NCBI GenBank assembly: GCA_033064195.1
Contig: JARBJD010000089.1
Span: 1-64,000 of the forward strand
Reading direction: 5' to 3'
Length of the DNA: 64,000 nucleotides
Source of the DNA: Blattamonas nauphoetae
Lineage: Eukaryota > Preaxostyla > Oxymonadida
Shown: in pieces, positions 52,768 through 64,000 of the stretch
Layout: each line of letters starts with the position of its first letter
How positions within the stretch are numbered: position 1 is the first letter of the stretch
Translations under genes and position numbers: made by a program
Notes under the pieces: model-generated
Databases searched by the model: none
What the model was told of the DNA's origin: nothing
The model's input: only the letters and a program-made list of their open reading frames with translations

Positions 52768-55700
52768 ATGTCGTCTGACATTACTGAGGCTCCGTCAATT
52801 GATACGAAGGTATTTCAACATTTGCATTATCTTTTTCTGACCTTTTTGATATATTTTCTGTCTTTTCTTCTTTGAGTGACTGATTTTTTCTTCGAACGAT
52901 TCTTCTCACCTATATGTGTTATATCTTTCTCTATTAGCCTCTTAATGCATTTCTTGATTTGAAAAACACAACCCAATTCTTTACTCTCCACGCGAATCAA
53001 GTAGAAAAACCAAAAATTGTGACTGTCGATGACGAACCAAACGAAGAGAAGCAAGATGGCGATCATGATGCAGAATTCGAAATGGTGAATGCAGATAAAA
53101 ATCAACCTGAACAGACTGATATTGACGGCCTTGATAAGTCAGGGGAGATAGCGGCACCGACTGCCCAAAAACCTAAACTCAATAAATTCGAGAGACTCGC
53201 ACAGAGCATGATACCCTACCCACAATCCACCTTTAAATCCCAATTTGATGCACTACAGCCCCCATCGTCAGGAACTCAACAGGAAAGCGAGGATAACCAA
53301 CTCCCACCAGTCCATATTTTTTTCCAGCTGAAAGAGATTAATATTCAGGTATCTTGTCTTTTTTGTTGACTCTCCAGCGTTCATATGATTTTGATGCGTT
53401 TTTTGCTTTGGCACACGTTGATGATGAAGGCCAGCTTGTTCCATTCACTGAAGAATTCCACGTCTTCCTCCCTCGCGACGAGCCTGGTCAATCAAATTCC
53501 ACCATTGACAATGACATCGTAGCTGTGTTTTCTGGTCTGGAGGAGCACGATATCAGCCGGTCAGTTAAACTTATGGTCAGAATGGTTCGAACAGATCCTT
53601 TCCTCAAAACATCTGGAAAACAAAAAGACCAAAAGGACGTAGTCTACCGGCATCTCTGCGCCATTGGTCTCCTCAACTTGGATACTGTGAAGCCACTCAC
53701 AATTCTACAACTAGCAGTCGCTTCGAAACTAGACAGTACAAACTCAAAACAAAATCCCGAAACTCCATTCTATGCCGGAAGGGACGAATATTGCTTTGAT
53801 TATAAGGACTCTGCCTTTCTTCTCCATTCTATATTCTCCACAATCGGTGTTCCCAAGACTTTCCAGATGGACCTGAACACAGCGAAGGAAGAAGAAAAAC
53901 TCCCGCTGATGTGGAAGGAGCTCTATAACTCAGTCAGAACCTGTGCCAAATATGAAGATAAGACTGGTGCAATTGTAGGGAATTTTTGGAGTCATTATGG
54001 AGAACTGAAAGATATCATGAAATTCTCACCAACAAAGGCACTCGTCGAAGTCAACCGAAAACTTCGAGAGAAGAATCCAGCTCAAAAACCGCTTCGATTT
54101 ATTCCAATCCGAAAACTCAAACACCCAATCAACGCACACATCTTGGAACACAACGAAATGCTGCACTTCTCACTCGATACTTGTGATTTCGATAAAGGGT
54201 CGAAGAAAGCAGAAAGAAACATTCAAGCAGTGATAGAAATTCGCAAAAACAGAGTTGGAACCGAAAAACACTCATTCTTCTCACGCCACAAAGACAAAAG
54301 CGAAGAAGATGATGCGAAGGATCGTCTCTGCCTCTTCCGTGGAAAAGACCGAACTCAAACGCTCGAACAGCCGGACGACCCAGACGGAAATGGTGTGCTT
54401 GTCGATTCAACCGAAGGAACTGGGGAAATCCGAAGTATCATCTTTTACCATTCCAACCGCCCGAAATGGAACGAACAGGTGCTTATCAGGCTTCCTCCAG
54501 AAAAACTCGACCAATATCACATGTATATCAAGTTTTATCACATGTCCACAACTAAGACAAGCAGTCCATTTGCTGTTTGTGGGATGCCGTTCTTGGAAAA
54601 TGGTGCGATCAAGGCCCCTGGAGTGTATAACATTCAGACGACACCATATAAGGACAGTGATGATGAACAGCAAAAGTACCTCTCCATCCTTCCGCCAGAC
54701 CAGAAAGGCAAGGAAAGCAAGGGACTCAAAGGTTTCTGCCAAGTCACGTGGAATGTCAGGCACACTTCTGTGTCGTTCGACCCATCAATCCAACAACTTC
54801 TTGATTATCTACCGTCTCGTCAGACGTCTCTTGCTGACAAAATCAATCCAAACCCAGTTGCCATCCGAATGAATCTTCGAGCCATTCTTGACAGTTTATT
54901 TGGAATCATTGACTCGGCAGAATCAAATGACGATGAACGAAATAATGCAATCACCACTCTGATCGGCATTATTAAGGTTCTCTGGCCTCGAGTCACCTCC
55001 ACTCCCCTCCAACTCCAACAGTACATGCAATACAGCTTCCACCATCCCAATCTTCACCGCACTCTCATTTCTCAATTATGTGCCATCATTCGCGCCCCAC
55101 TCGACAATCCTGGAAAGACAAAACCAGACCCATTCCAGATTATCCAGCAGCTCAGACTCATCCTCATGTTCATCGTGAAATCACGGCATGCCGAGCTCAA
55201 ACAAGATGCTGACGGAAAGGATGTTTCTATTAAGGGCGATACTGTCATTTGTGAGGAGTTTGGAAACCTCATATCAGCAATCTGCGCTGTTCTTTCCGTG
55301 AAACGCGCAGCCCCCCAAGCTCCGCAATCACTGCCTGCCAAAACCACCGAAACAACCACAGACACTTCTCAGCCTGATACTGATAGCGAGCATATCGAAG
55401 AGCAGAAAGAGCCCACACCATCGCCAGAACAAGCATCGACACCTCGCGACTCCCCCTCTCGTGGCGGAACGGAAATTGAAATTGATTATACCCGTGCCAT
55501 TCAAACAAACCGTTTATTAATCAAATTACTACCCTCAATTCTCATCGATGCGAACGACGTGTTCACTCCTGTCGGTCTGACACATCAGTGCCTCAACATT
55601 CTCCGATCGATCACTTACGACCCACAAACCGGATCCGATCCCGACCTTTCCACAAAATTATCGATGGCCATGTTCTTTGCATCTCAACCATTCTTCCTTC

Positions 55701-58700
55701 ACGAGGACACACTCCAACAAGAAACTCTCGTTTTCAAGACCTTACGACACTTCTCACTTCCCGGCGTCCCAAAAAAACCTGTTGCTCCTCCCCCAACGTC
55801 ATCTATTGGGGAGCTCTTCTTCGAAGAGTATATACTGTCCCTCACACAGCTCGTCACACTCCGACATCTCTCCGTTCCCCCTCAACTCATCATTCTGTTG
55901 GATTGCCTTTTCGGTGGTGTTAGGGAAGGGTCCGGAAAGAAAACGGAGACGGAGGGATCCGAAAATAAAGTGAGGCCACTCGATGAGCGGATCAAAACGG
56001 AAATCATGCGAAAGGCGCTCGGAAAACTGCTGAAAGAGGTGATGAAATGGCTGACAGTGATGGTACTCGACGAAACTGCTGTTGCTATTCCTCTGAAGTT
56101 GGCTCAGTTGGATGATGAGAAAGAACTGGACAAGGCCGAAGATCCACTCGCCAAAACGAAGGAAAAGAAGAAGAAAAACAAGAAGAAATCCAAAAAAGGA
56201 AAAAATGAAAATCAAATCGCTGAAAAACGAAAGATTAATCATTATTGCGTCACCAAATCACAACTCACCTCAGTCGCCATGTCACTGTGTGGCTTCTTCT
56301 CAACATCCGAACTCTCCGCTCTCTTCACCGACACATCTCCACTCGAACTGTCTTATTCCCGCACAGCCAACCTCGCCGGCGGCAAGGAGCTGATTCCCGC
56401 ACTTCGACTGACCGAGAATTCGATGGAATATCACCAATCGTCGCTATATGCTGACCTCCTCCCACTCCCACAAACCATGCCTCATCTGCTCGTCACCTTC
56501 CTCGAAAATATCAACCACGTATACCTCTTCCCTGTGGAGTGGACTCTTCTCCACATTCTGACTCTCACGTTCACAAAACTGCTGGGATCTGTGTCGATTC
56601 CAATTGTGGTTCGGATCGAATCGATTTTTGAGCCTGTTTTTAACTGCTTCCCTGTCGACGGCGATAAACAACCAGAACAGCCCGCTGAAGCTGCCACAGC
56701 CTCCGCTGTCAACACCCCAGTTCTCTCTGCCCAACACTTCCCAAGTTCATCCACACCGAATCAAGCACATTCGACAATGGCGAGAAGCACCACACGGATC
56801 AACTCCCCTCTCTCATATGCAACCATGTCGAGAGGGAAGGGCGACTCCATCCGAAATCTGGTTCTGGGAACGCCCAAAATTGGAGTCGCTGTCGAGACTC
56901 CCCCATCCGCCAAGGAACCCGAAAAGAAACCCAACCGATCGCGATTTGCTGGATTGGTTGATGCGGTGATGCAGAAGAAGAAAGAAGACGAGCAGGAGAA
57001 AGCGGAGCAGGAGGCGGAAGTTCCTGAAGAGGAGGAAGTAATCACATACAGCATCCTCCGTCTCTTCCTCATCTTCGCTGATCTCAACTACATCGTCCCG
57101 TTCGAAACAACAGACGCGTATCTCCGATCCTTCGCCATCGCAACCACAAACAGACACTCCCCTCTCTTCGAGGCTGTCTCGTGTGTCGTCACAACAACCT
57201 CCAAAAACAGCAAAGCTGTCGTCGACTTCGTCGATGACCACACCAATGCTCTTCGTCGCGAGATTGCCGGATTGATGAACAAACTGGCGATGACACTCGA
57301 GTCCAACCACACCCTCAAATCACACGCGTCCAGCCTCATCGTACCAGTGTCGTTGATGTATTCTGTTGTCCCTCCAGACACACAACCCGATGTGAAGCGA
57401 TTATATGTCAGTCTCGTGCGGTCTGTCGCGTTCCACAACTCTGGCTCGTTCGAAGAGGCAGAAAACAAGACTTTTGAAGTGTTGAGTACGCTCGGTGAAC
57501 GAGCCATCTTCTTCGACCAGCTGGCGAACCTGTTTGATGCGAAGGTGGAAGAAATGCTTGTCACATCGTCGCCTCCTCAATCGACCCATTCCGGAATTAA
57601 TGGGACAGATTCATTGTGGGACGAGTCACTCACTGAACAGAAGCCCATTGCGCAAGCAGCAGCCAAGAAGTTCATCAACAGCATTCTCATCCTGGTTGAC
57701 CACATCAAGGATCTCACCCAATACGATTGGAGCAAGAAGAACGAGAACGAGCTCGCCCACTGCTATTTGGAGTACATTGACTATCTCCGGCAGTGCGGTC
57801 GGCTGGATCTCATGTACCAGAAATGGCTGAGCCTGTGCGAACTGCACGAGCAGCTCCAAAACTGGGAGTGTGCTGGGGAGTCGTATATCCGACTCGCAAC
57901 TGACTTCGCGTTGGACTCGGAAATGACACCAGCAATGAACGATTACCCGGCTCAGTCGAATCGGGAGAGGAAGACAGCGTTGTATCAAAAGGCCACGACG
58001 ATGTTGGAGAAGGGGGAGTACTACGAGCGAGGAATCGAACTTTGCGACGAGTTGATCAAACATTACCGATACGAGTTCATCAATTATGATATCACTCATA
58101 CACTTTTGGTGTGGAGAGGGAGAACGTGGTTTTGGTTTAAGATTTTTCGTTGTTTTTCTTGCTTCGTTCATCATCTCTTCATCTCTCCTCATCTTCATCT
58201 TCATCTCTCTTCATCCTCTCCCTCCCCCTTCTCTCCAGGCCTCTCAATCCACCCTCTTTGACAAGCTCTCCAACACCAAGCGAGTGCTCTTCCCTCACCA
58301 CTACCACGTCACCTTCATTGGCCAAGGCTTCGAGAAGCAATATCTGTGCAACAAGGCGTTCATCTTCCGCGAGAAGGCTGAAGTCAAGCTCGACACATTC
58401 ATCGCAACGATGAAAGAGAAATTTGGGGACATGGGCGGTCAGATCGTGTTCGGATCAGACAAAGTGCCTGAAGGGGCAGCGGACGACAAGTCGGCCCAAA
58501 TTATTCGAATCCAGGGAGGAATCAGTGCGTCGTCGATGAAGGAATTTGAAGACACGAAGATGCTCTGCGCAAAACGCTCGCAAAGAAAGGCGATGAGCGG
58601 GGACGGCGATGGTGAGTTTGTCTTCCGACCCAAATACGTGACAGATTACGAGAAGAACTACAAAATCCAAGTTTGTGTCTGGAAAGGGTCGGTGAAGAAG

Positions 58701-59321
58701 GGAAAAGACAAGGAGAACGAGCTCCGCGTGCTTTTCACTCAGAAAGTGTTCTATTTCCTCGAAGAATCAATGCCAACGGTCGAGAAGAGAATCCGAATCA
58801 AAGCTGTGGAGGAACTGGAACTGACGCCGATCCAAGCAGCCCGCGCGATCGTCCAAGACAAGAACAACGAAATCCGGATGTACATCCACGACTTCTCCCA
58901 ACCGCGTCAGTTCTCGGCGAAGGAAGTGTCGCCCTTCACAATGATTCTCCAAGGCTCAATCGAGGCGGCAGTGTCTGGAGGACAGAAGATGTTCATACAG
59001 GCGTTCTGTGACAAGGAGTTCCTGAAGCTGGACGCAGAATACTACGAGCAGTTGGAGGATCTGATGGACGACATGACCTTGCAGTGTCAATTGCTGGATG
59101 AGGCGATCCAGGTTCACCGCAAAGTCTGCCCTCCGCAGTCTGTGGAATTGCAGGAGAGACTCGCAAGTATGGGAGAGGATGATTTCTGTTTTTTGCCCTT
59201 TTTTCTCATCGTTTCCGTTCATCTTCTTGATGATCTGTTTTTCCCCTTTTTCTCTCCAGCAACGCTCGTGGACTTGACGAAGATGATTGCCGATCACGCT
59301 GATATCACCCAGTACAAGTGA
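52768..59321 (+). CDS. DOCK-family Rho-GTPase exchange factor
   Basis: Five exons (52768-52809, 52938-53348, 53378-58108, 58239-59166, 59260-59321), with introns of 128, 29, 130 and 93 nt, sum to 2,057 aa. A DHR1/C2-type domain spans ~400-600 (FYHSNRPKWNEQVLIRLPPE, then IKFYHM). A long helical middle (armadillo-like) has low-complexity Lys-rich insertions. The DHR2 catalytic domain covers the last ~480 residues: ELAHCYLEYIDYLRQCGRLD, WECAGESYIRLATDF, HHYHVTFIGQGF and AVSGGQKMFIQAFCDKEF. DHR2 loads Rac/Cdc42-like GTPases with GTP; DHR1 binds phosphoinositides. No SH3 or PH domain is seen. The conserved Val nucleotide sensor region cannot be confirmed by eye. It controls actin dynamics at the membrane. 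Confidence 0.92.
53349..53377 (+). other. 29-nt intron in the DOCK gene
   Basis: GTATCTTGTCTTTTTTG to CTCTCCAG. It contains an in-frame stop (TGA), so it must be spliced for the frame to continue. It is among the shortest spliceosomal introns one would expect to see. Confidence 0.85.
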
Positions 59322-59627
59322 TCGCTCTCTCCACCTCACCTCACTGGACCTCTTCCTGATTCACCTTGTTTTTGTAGCTTCATTTCTTGTGTCATTTTTC
59401 GATCTGTGTAACTTTACTGTCTTTTTCAATAATCTTCCTCAAGTGCCGAAGTGGTTGCACTTGTTTTAAGCGGCGTTCCGTTTCGAATAGGTATCCATTA
59501 AGACGATCATATGTGTGTGAAAAAGAACTGTGGCTGGAACATAGAATATTAGTTTAATCGATAAAAAACAAAAGAAAGAAGGTGAGGTATTTAGAAATAA
59601 ACATCAAGGAAGGTTGTGAACAAAGAT
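59322..59627. other. Convergent 3' spacer between DOCK and ATG8
   Basis: 306 bp between the stops of two convergent genes. AT-rich with poly-T runs (59,390-59,470). No gene seen. Confidence 0.6.
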
Positions 59628-60199
59628 TCACTTGTCCTTCCGTGAAACAAAGATGGTGCCGTCAAGATTCTTCTCCCTGAAAGTAATATAGAGAAATCCA
59701 TCTCCATCTGGATGTTGCTGTTTGTATAAATCATATAACGGACCCATGGTCGTCTCGGTTTTCGGTATGTCACCATCAACCAGGACATAGACAAGTTGGG
59801 TGGGCGTGAGCTGTTTAGTGAGATAGGAAGTAAGAGAAGATAGTTAAAGTGGAGAAGACAAAAGAAACTTCTATTCTCTTTCTGAGAGCGTAAACAAATT
59901 GACCGATAGTCAAGTCTCTCGGAACAATGAACCTGAAAGTTGTGAGTGTGATTGAATAGATGTGAAAAATACTTCCGATCTCCCTTTTCTGTGAAAAAGA
60001 ATCGAGAAATGAATAATAAAACGAGAAGAGAGACATACCGGGAATTTTACTTCCAGTTCCTTTCTCCGCAATGATTGGAACCATGTTTTTGTATTCCTGC
60101 CTTGAAAAGATTGTTGAAGAGTGAAAAAAGATACATTAGGCGGGTAGCTTCAGATTTGCGAACGTCTAGCGGAAATTCAAGCTGGAATGGGGTAAGCAT
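59628..60199 (-). CDS. ATG8: Autophagy ubiquitin-like protein Atg8/LC3/GABARAP
   Basis: Five exons (60199-60135, 60100-60039, 59988-59973, 59932-59869, 59810-59628), with introns of 34, 50, 40 and 58 nt, sum to exactly 129 aa. Exon 3 is only 16 nt. The protein starts MLTPFQLEFPLDVRKSEATR and carries family landmarks: MVPIIAEKG, KFIVPRDLTIGQFVYALRKR, LVYVLVDGDIP and DGDGFLYITFREKNLDG. The Gly of NLDG aligns with the lipidated Gly of ENTFG and is followed by a nine-residue extension (TIFVSRKDK), so an Atg4-type protease must expose it. It is conjugated to phosphatidylethanolamine on autophagosomes or other endomembranes. The upstream region is only about 28 bp before DIRS-like element 2 begins. 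Confidence 0.93.
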
Positions 60200-60412
60200 G
60201 AGGTGGTGGAGTGGGGAGAAGAACCCATTCACTCTTCAGTGATTGTCGACGAATGGCTTTCTCTGTTCGGGATGAAGAAAGTTTGAGTAATTTTCCTGTG
60301 AATTGATCTTAAATGAAGAAAGAATGAGTTACTTTTTGGCTTTTTTGGAGTTTTGGTTCCGTGAAGTGATCCCCCCTTTGTTACTCCTTTTTATTGATCT
60401 TCACGTATAAGA

Positions 60413-61663
60413 ATGAGTGAGAGAACAGAAAATACCATTATAGCTCCATCAGCGGAGCAGATGGCATCGAACCTCAACGCTATGTTCGACATAAAGACGG
60501 AGTTTGTTCGTTTTCTTGCGGCTTGGAGGGACGATGATAATGACGTTCTGGAGAAGTTCAAGGGTTTCTCGGCTCCCGGGGACCTCACACCATACGCGAA
60601 CATGTTGTTCCACATGGTAAGAATCTTCTCAAAACACATAGATCTCGCCGGGCGACAAGATTCGTCTGTCTGGGAAAGTCTCCTCCCTCCGGAGGATCAA
60701 TGGAGGGTGGAGGTTCCCAGGTTTGGTGAAGCGGTTGTACAGCCTCACCTCCACAATACCTTTCGATCATTATCTCCCGCACCGGTTACTCCACGGGGGA
60801 TAACGCCAGAGGTATTTCGGAACTTGGATCATCATCAGGCGGTGATATGGCCCACTGACCCTCAGCATCCTGTGGAGATCGGGCAAGGACATCCCAACCC
60901 CTTGATGGAGGGTATAAACGATCGGGAAGCGAGAGCGGAGGCTCTCACTGACACCGCCCACCTCCTCCCGGAATTTCAATGGGAGGAAGGTGAGGAGAAC
61001 GAACTCAAGGAGAGGATGACAAGTATTCCGGATGTGAAGTTTTATCCGGACACAGTTTCGAAATTACAAAGTGACAAGGGTAAGAATCACCTCAACAGGT
61101 CATTGCACCAACTGGAAGCAGATTCTTTCCATCTGGTCAAATTGGGGGTTGTTTCTTTCCGAAAATCGGACTCGGTTGAGGAACTTGCGAGATCGATCGA
61201 ACTAATGACCTTGAAGGCGTCGGAGATCACGAAATCGATAAACGATGTCAGGATTACACACCTACTCGCATTGCCAGCAGAAGAGGAGGGCGACGCAGCA
61301 CGGAAGGAGTCAGAGCAGAGACAGGAGAAGAGGATCGAAGTTTTAATTGAAAAGCGGGACAAAGCTCGATTGCAAAGTCAACAGATCCGTTCCGCGACGC
61401 GCCGCTTTTTTCGTCCGGGCCCCGATCAGGGGCATCAAGGACTCGATCCACGACAACGACAGACCAGACCATTCAGCAATTTCCAACAACAGAGACAGCC
61501 ACACCCGCGGTATCCTCCATCAGCACAAGGACCATGGTTGCAGGGAGGCTCATACGGAGGAGCCCGCAACACATCGTCCAGGCGGGGTCACACACCCTCG
61601 AACCCACCGAACAGGTTTCAGCCTCACCTACAGCCGAGGCAGGGTTCCCAGCGCCGGAACTAG
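60413..61663 (+). CDS. GAG-like protein of DIRS-like element 2
   Basis: 416 aa from ATG 60,413 (MSERTENTIIAPSAEQM). It has the same plan as GAG of element 1: a helical N-terminus with a KTEFVRFLAAW segment, the LLPEFQWEEGEENELKERM acidic block, a SFHLVKLGVVSF motif shared with SYHLVKLGAGSL in element 1, and an Arg/Gln/Pro-rich nucleic-acid-binding tail. It overlaps the RT region that follows. Confidence 0.8.
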   Translation: MSERTENTIIAPSAEQMASNLNAMFDIKTEFVRFLAAWRDDDNDVLEKFKGFSAPGDLTPYANMLFHMVRIFSKHIDLAGRQDSSVWESLLPPEDQWRVEVPRFGEAVVQPHLHNTFRSLSPAPVTPRGITPEVFRNLDHHQAVIWPTDPQHPVEIGQGHPNPLMEGINDREARAEALTDTAHLLPEFQWEEGEENELKERMTSIPDVKFYPDTVSKLQSDKGKNHLNRSLHQLEADSFHLVKLGVVSFRKSDSVEELARSIELMTLKASEITKSINDVRITHLLALPAEEEGDAARKESEQRQEKRIEVLIEKRDKARLQSQQIRSATRRFFRPGPDQGHQGLDPRQRQTRPFSNFQQQRQPHPRYPPSAQGPWLQGGSYGGARNTSSRRGHTPSNPPNRFQPHLQPRQGSQRRN

Positions 61664-63595
61664 GAAAGGATTGTCGATATCCACAGATTGGAGGGAGGAC
61701 CAGACATTTTTGGCGAGCGTGGGAAGAATATGGCCTCGGGTCGGTGATTCGGAAGGGATTCAGCATCGATTGGAGGGATGGGGAGGTTCCGACTTTCAGA
61801 AGTACTCCCTTCGAGTTGCGTCTCTCCGGGAGAGAAGAGGAGGGCTTGGCAGAAGTCATCAAGAAGGAGCTCGCGGATGGAGTGATCAAGGAGGTGGCGA
61901 GAGACACAATCAAGTGCTGGAACCCAACGTTTGTTATTCAGAAAGGCGACGGGAGTTGGAGGAGAATATTGGATTGCCGGCAAATCAACAGCAGCGTAAT
62001 GCAGGAACACTTCAAGATGGAAGGATACTCAGCTGTGGCTCACATGTTGGAGGAGGGGTTGTGGATATGCAAGCTGGATCTGGCGCATGCATATCTTCAC
62101 ATCGCCCTCAGTCCGCGAGAACATCTTTACTTCGGATTTCAGCACAGGGGGAGAACATACGTGCAGCAGACGATGTGTTTCGGGTTGACTTCGGCCCCAA
62201 GGCAATTCACAAAACTCGTGAGACCGGTGGTAGCAAAGTTCAGGAGACAATTTCCCGTACTGGCCTACCTGGACGATTTCATCGTCATGGGCCAGTCAAA
62301 GGAGGCGGCGGAGGAGAATGTAGAACGGGTGAGAGCAGAACTCGAAAACTAGGCTTCACAATCAATTTGGAGAAGTCTGTATTCACAGCGAGCCAGCGGG
62401 TGCAATTCTTAGGGCTGGAATGGAATTCAGTAGCCAGGACAGTCGGAGTGGGGGCAGAGAAACGGAAACTGGTTCTGGAAGCAGTGAGGGAGAGATTGAG
62501 GCAAGCCGGGAAAGATGGAGAAGTCAGAGTCAAAACGATGGCATCGTTGATCGGCAAATTGCAGGCGATGGCCTTTGCGGACAGTATGGTTCATTTCAAG
62601 ACTCGTCATCTTGTCGATTGGAAGGAGTCTCTTGTGTCCAAACACGGTTGGAACGCAAGAGGGAAGCTCGGCCTGGCGGAAGTCGAAGAGCTGAGATGGT
62701 GGAAAACAAGGCTGGCGATGAAGATGGAGCGTACGATCCAACAGTTCGACCATCTTGTTACCATGGTCTCAGACGCCAGCGAATGGGGACTCGGGGTAAT
62801 TTGGGAGAGAAGGGATGGCGAGAAACAGAGTTGGCAACGCAGATTCGATGCCGGCGAGACAACGTGGTCGAGCAATCGAAGGGAAGCCGAGGCGATCTTG
62901 GAGGGCTTCGAGGAGGGGGTAAAAAGAGGTATGATCAGGAATGGAGAAGACGTTCTTGTCAGATCAGACAGTATGGCAGCGGTTGCCAACATCAATCGGA
63001 GGAACTGCGCGGTTTCACTCCTCCCACAGTTTTGTGCACTGTTTCAACAGGCGGACAGCGCACGGAGCAGAATTTGGGCCGAACACATAGCGGGCAAGGA
63101 GAACGTAGTGGCAGACAGACTCTCGCGGATGCGAGATGCCACGGACTACGCCCTGAAACCGGAGATCTTCAGATGGATCATCCGGGAGTTCAAGATCTTG
63201 CCGAGCGTAGACGCCTTCGCGTCGGCACAGAACAGGAAAGTCAGAAGATTCTGGTCGCTGACTCAGGAAAGCGGGTCGGCGGGGACAAACGCGATGCTCC
63301 AAGACTGGAACGGAGAGTCGTGCGTTTTCGCCTTCCCCCCGATTCCCTCATCCAGAGAGTACTACTGAAATGGAAGAAGAGCACCACTCACCTCATCCTG
63401 GTGATTCCAGATTGGAGCACGATTCCGGGCAGAGACGTGTTGGAGCAAGAAGCACTCAAGACACTATCACTGGGAAGGACAGAGGAAGTGACGACGATCG
63501 GCCCAGGCCTAGAAGCGAGCAGGAGCTCGCGCCCACCAGGTCTCCTCCGAGCATTCTTGCTGGGGAGATCTGGGAGGGACTCACAGACATGTTAG
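61534..63595 (+). pseudogene. Reverse transcriptase / RNase H region of DIRS-like element 2
   Basis: RT motifs WRRILDCRQINS, CKLDLAHAYLHIALS, CFGLTSAPRQFTKLV and LAYLDDFIVMG, and RNase H motifs VSDASEWGLGVIW and VRSDSMAAVANIN, are recognisable in the usual order. The region ends in the same PPGLLRAFLLGRSGR block as element 1. The region is broken, with about two breaks. Confidence 0.8.
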
Positions 63596-64000
63596 GGATG
63601 GAGGAAGACACGATGCTTTGGATCCTCGCGGGAATCAGTGAGGCTACTGTACGCCAATATGCCGCATCTATAAGGAAGTGGATCGAGGAGGAATATCAAG
63701 CGAAGAGAGATTGGACAGCACTCAACCCTGTGCAGGTCTCGAATTTCCTCTTTCGGTGGATGAGGAGGACTAAATCCCCAAACACAACCTCGATTGCGCG
63801 GAGCGCTCTATCTTTCCTTTCACAGCTGCTGGGAAAAGGCCAGGTCGGTACCTCGCTCACGGTCACAGCGACTATGCGGGGAATTCGCCGAGTGAACCCA
63901 CAGAAACCAAAATATTCAGACATTTGGGACGCCAGGATCATGGAGAAGGAAGTTTTGAGGAGATGGACTGACAGGGACACGCTAGGCGATGACGAGATCA
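63560..64000 (+). CDS. Tyrosine recombinase of DIRS-like element 2, N-terminal part
   Basis: The N-terminal (core-binding) part of the recombinase reads GEIWEGLTDMLGMEEDTMLW, then ILAGISEATVRQYAASIRKW and SFLSQLLGKGQVGTS. It is parallel to element 1. The catalytic domain lies beyond the window edge. Confidence 0.75.

Larger units (their letters stand above)
60227..64000 (+). mobile_element. DIRS-like tyrosine-recombinase retroelement 2 (partial, runs off window)
   Basis: The left end, ACTCTTCAGTGATTGTCGAC (about 60,227 onward), resembles the outer end of element 1 (ACTCTTCAGTGATCTCC), and the same CTTTGTTACTCC motif closes the left repeat at about 60,390. GAG, RT/RNase H and the start of a tyrosine recombinase follow in the same order as in element 1, but the proteins are clearly diverged, so it is a separate lineage. 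The copy looks broken (about two breaks in the RT region). The right part is beyond the window. Confidence 0.88.

Overview
The window is nuclear DNA of a gene-dense unicellular eukaryote. Every host gene has eukaryotic domain content, with standard-code stops (TAA, TAG and TGA all end genes). Most host genes carry one to five very short GT-AG introns; those I could place by frame run from 29 to about 156 nt. The gene set, the secreted pectin-lyase-like protein with CG....PC motifs, and the mix of Polinton-like, mariner and DIRS-like elements suggest an oxymonad/Preaxostyla flagellate of the Blattamonas or Monocercomonoides type. That placement is an inference; no rRNA or other marker is present.

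Layout. 1-7,640 is a Polinton-like viral fossil: a probable capsid gene, a small companion gene, a fibre-like gene with an S74 intramolecular-chaperone domain, and a second decayed copy of the fibre/small-gene block. Between the blocks lie a three-copy ~250-bp repeat, a 40-bp repeat and tRNA-like sequences. Two tRNA-headed SINE-like repeats (5.6 and 8.05 kb) share an unusual long-range complementary pairing. 8.3-14.8 kb is gene-poor and holds one dead mariner transposase. 14.8-41.8 kb and 46.9-60.2 kb are dense host DNA. In order the genes are: a secreted beta-helix-like protein, a two-TM acidic protein, an ABCC transporter, a CMGC-like pseudokinase, a poly(A)-binding protein, a secreted trypsin-fold protease, a UCH deubiquitinase, a 2,395-aa disordered protein, a SAM-kinesin-13, a surface protein, a RING-H2 protein, an unrecognised six-exon gene, a VWA protein, a DOCK exchange factor and ATG8.

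Two DIRS-like tyrosine-recombinase retroelements interrupt the host DNA. The first (42,107-46,637) looks whole, with matching 119-bp inverted terminal repeats and an internal complementary region that joins copies of both outer ends across a 4-bp GATC. The second begins about 28 bp upstream of the ATG8 start codon and runs off the right edge.

The host genes are not an operon-like system. Shared themes are ubiquitin-type signalling and turnover (UCH, RING-H2, ATG8), cytoskeleton (kinesin-13, DOCK) and the cell surface (ABCC, protease, beta-helix, GPI-like protein). Splice models were assembled by eye from frame continuity and GT-AG boundaries. Several add up exactly to intact frames, which is the main support for them.
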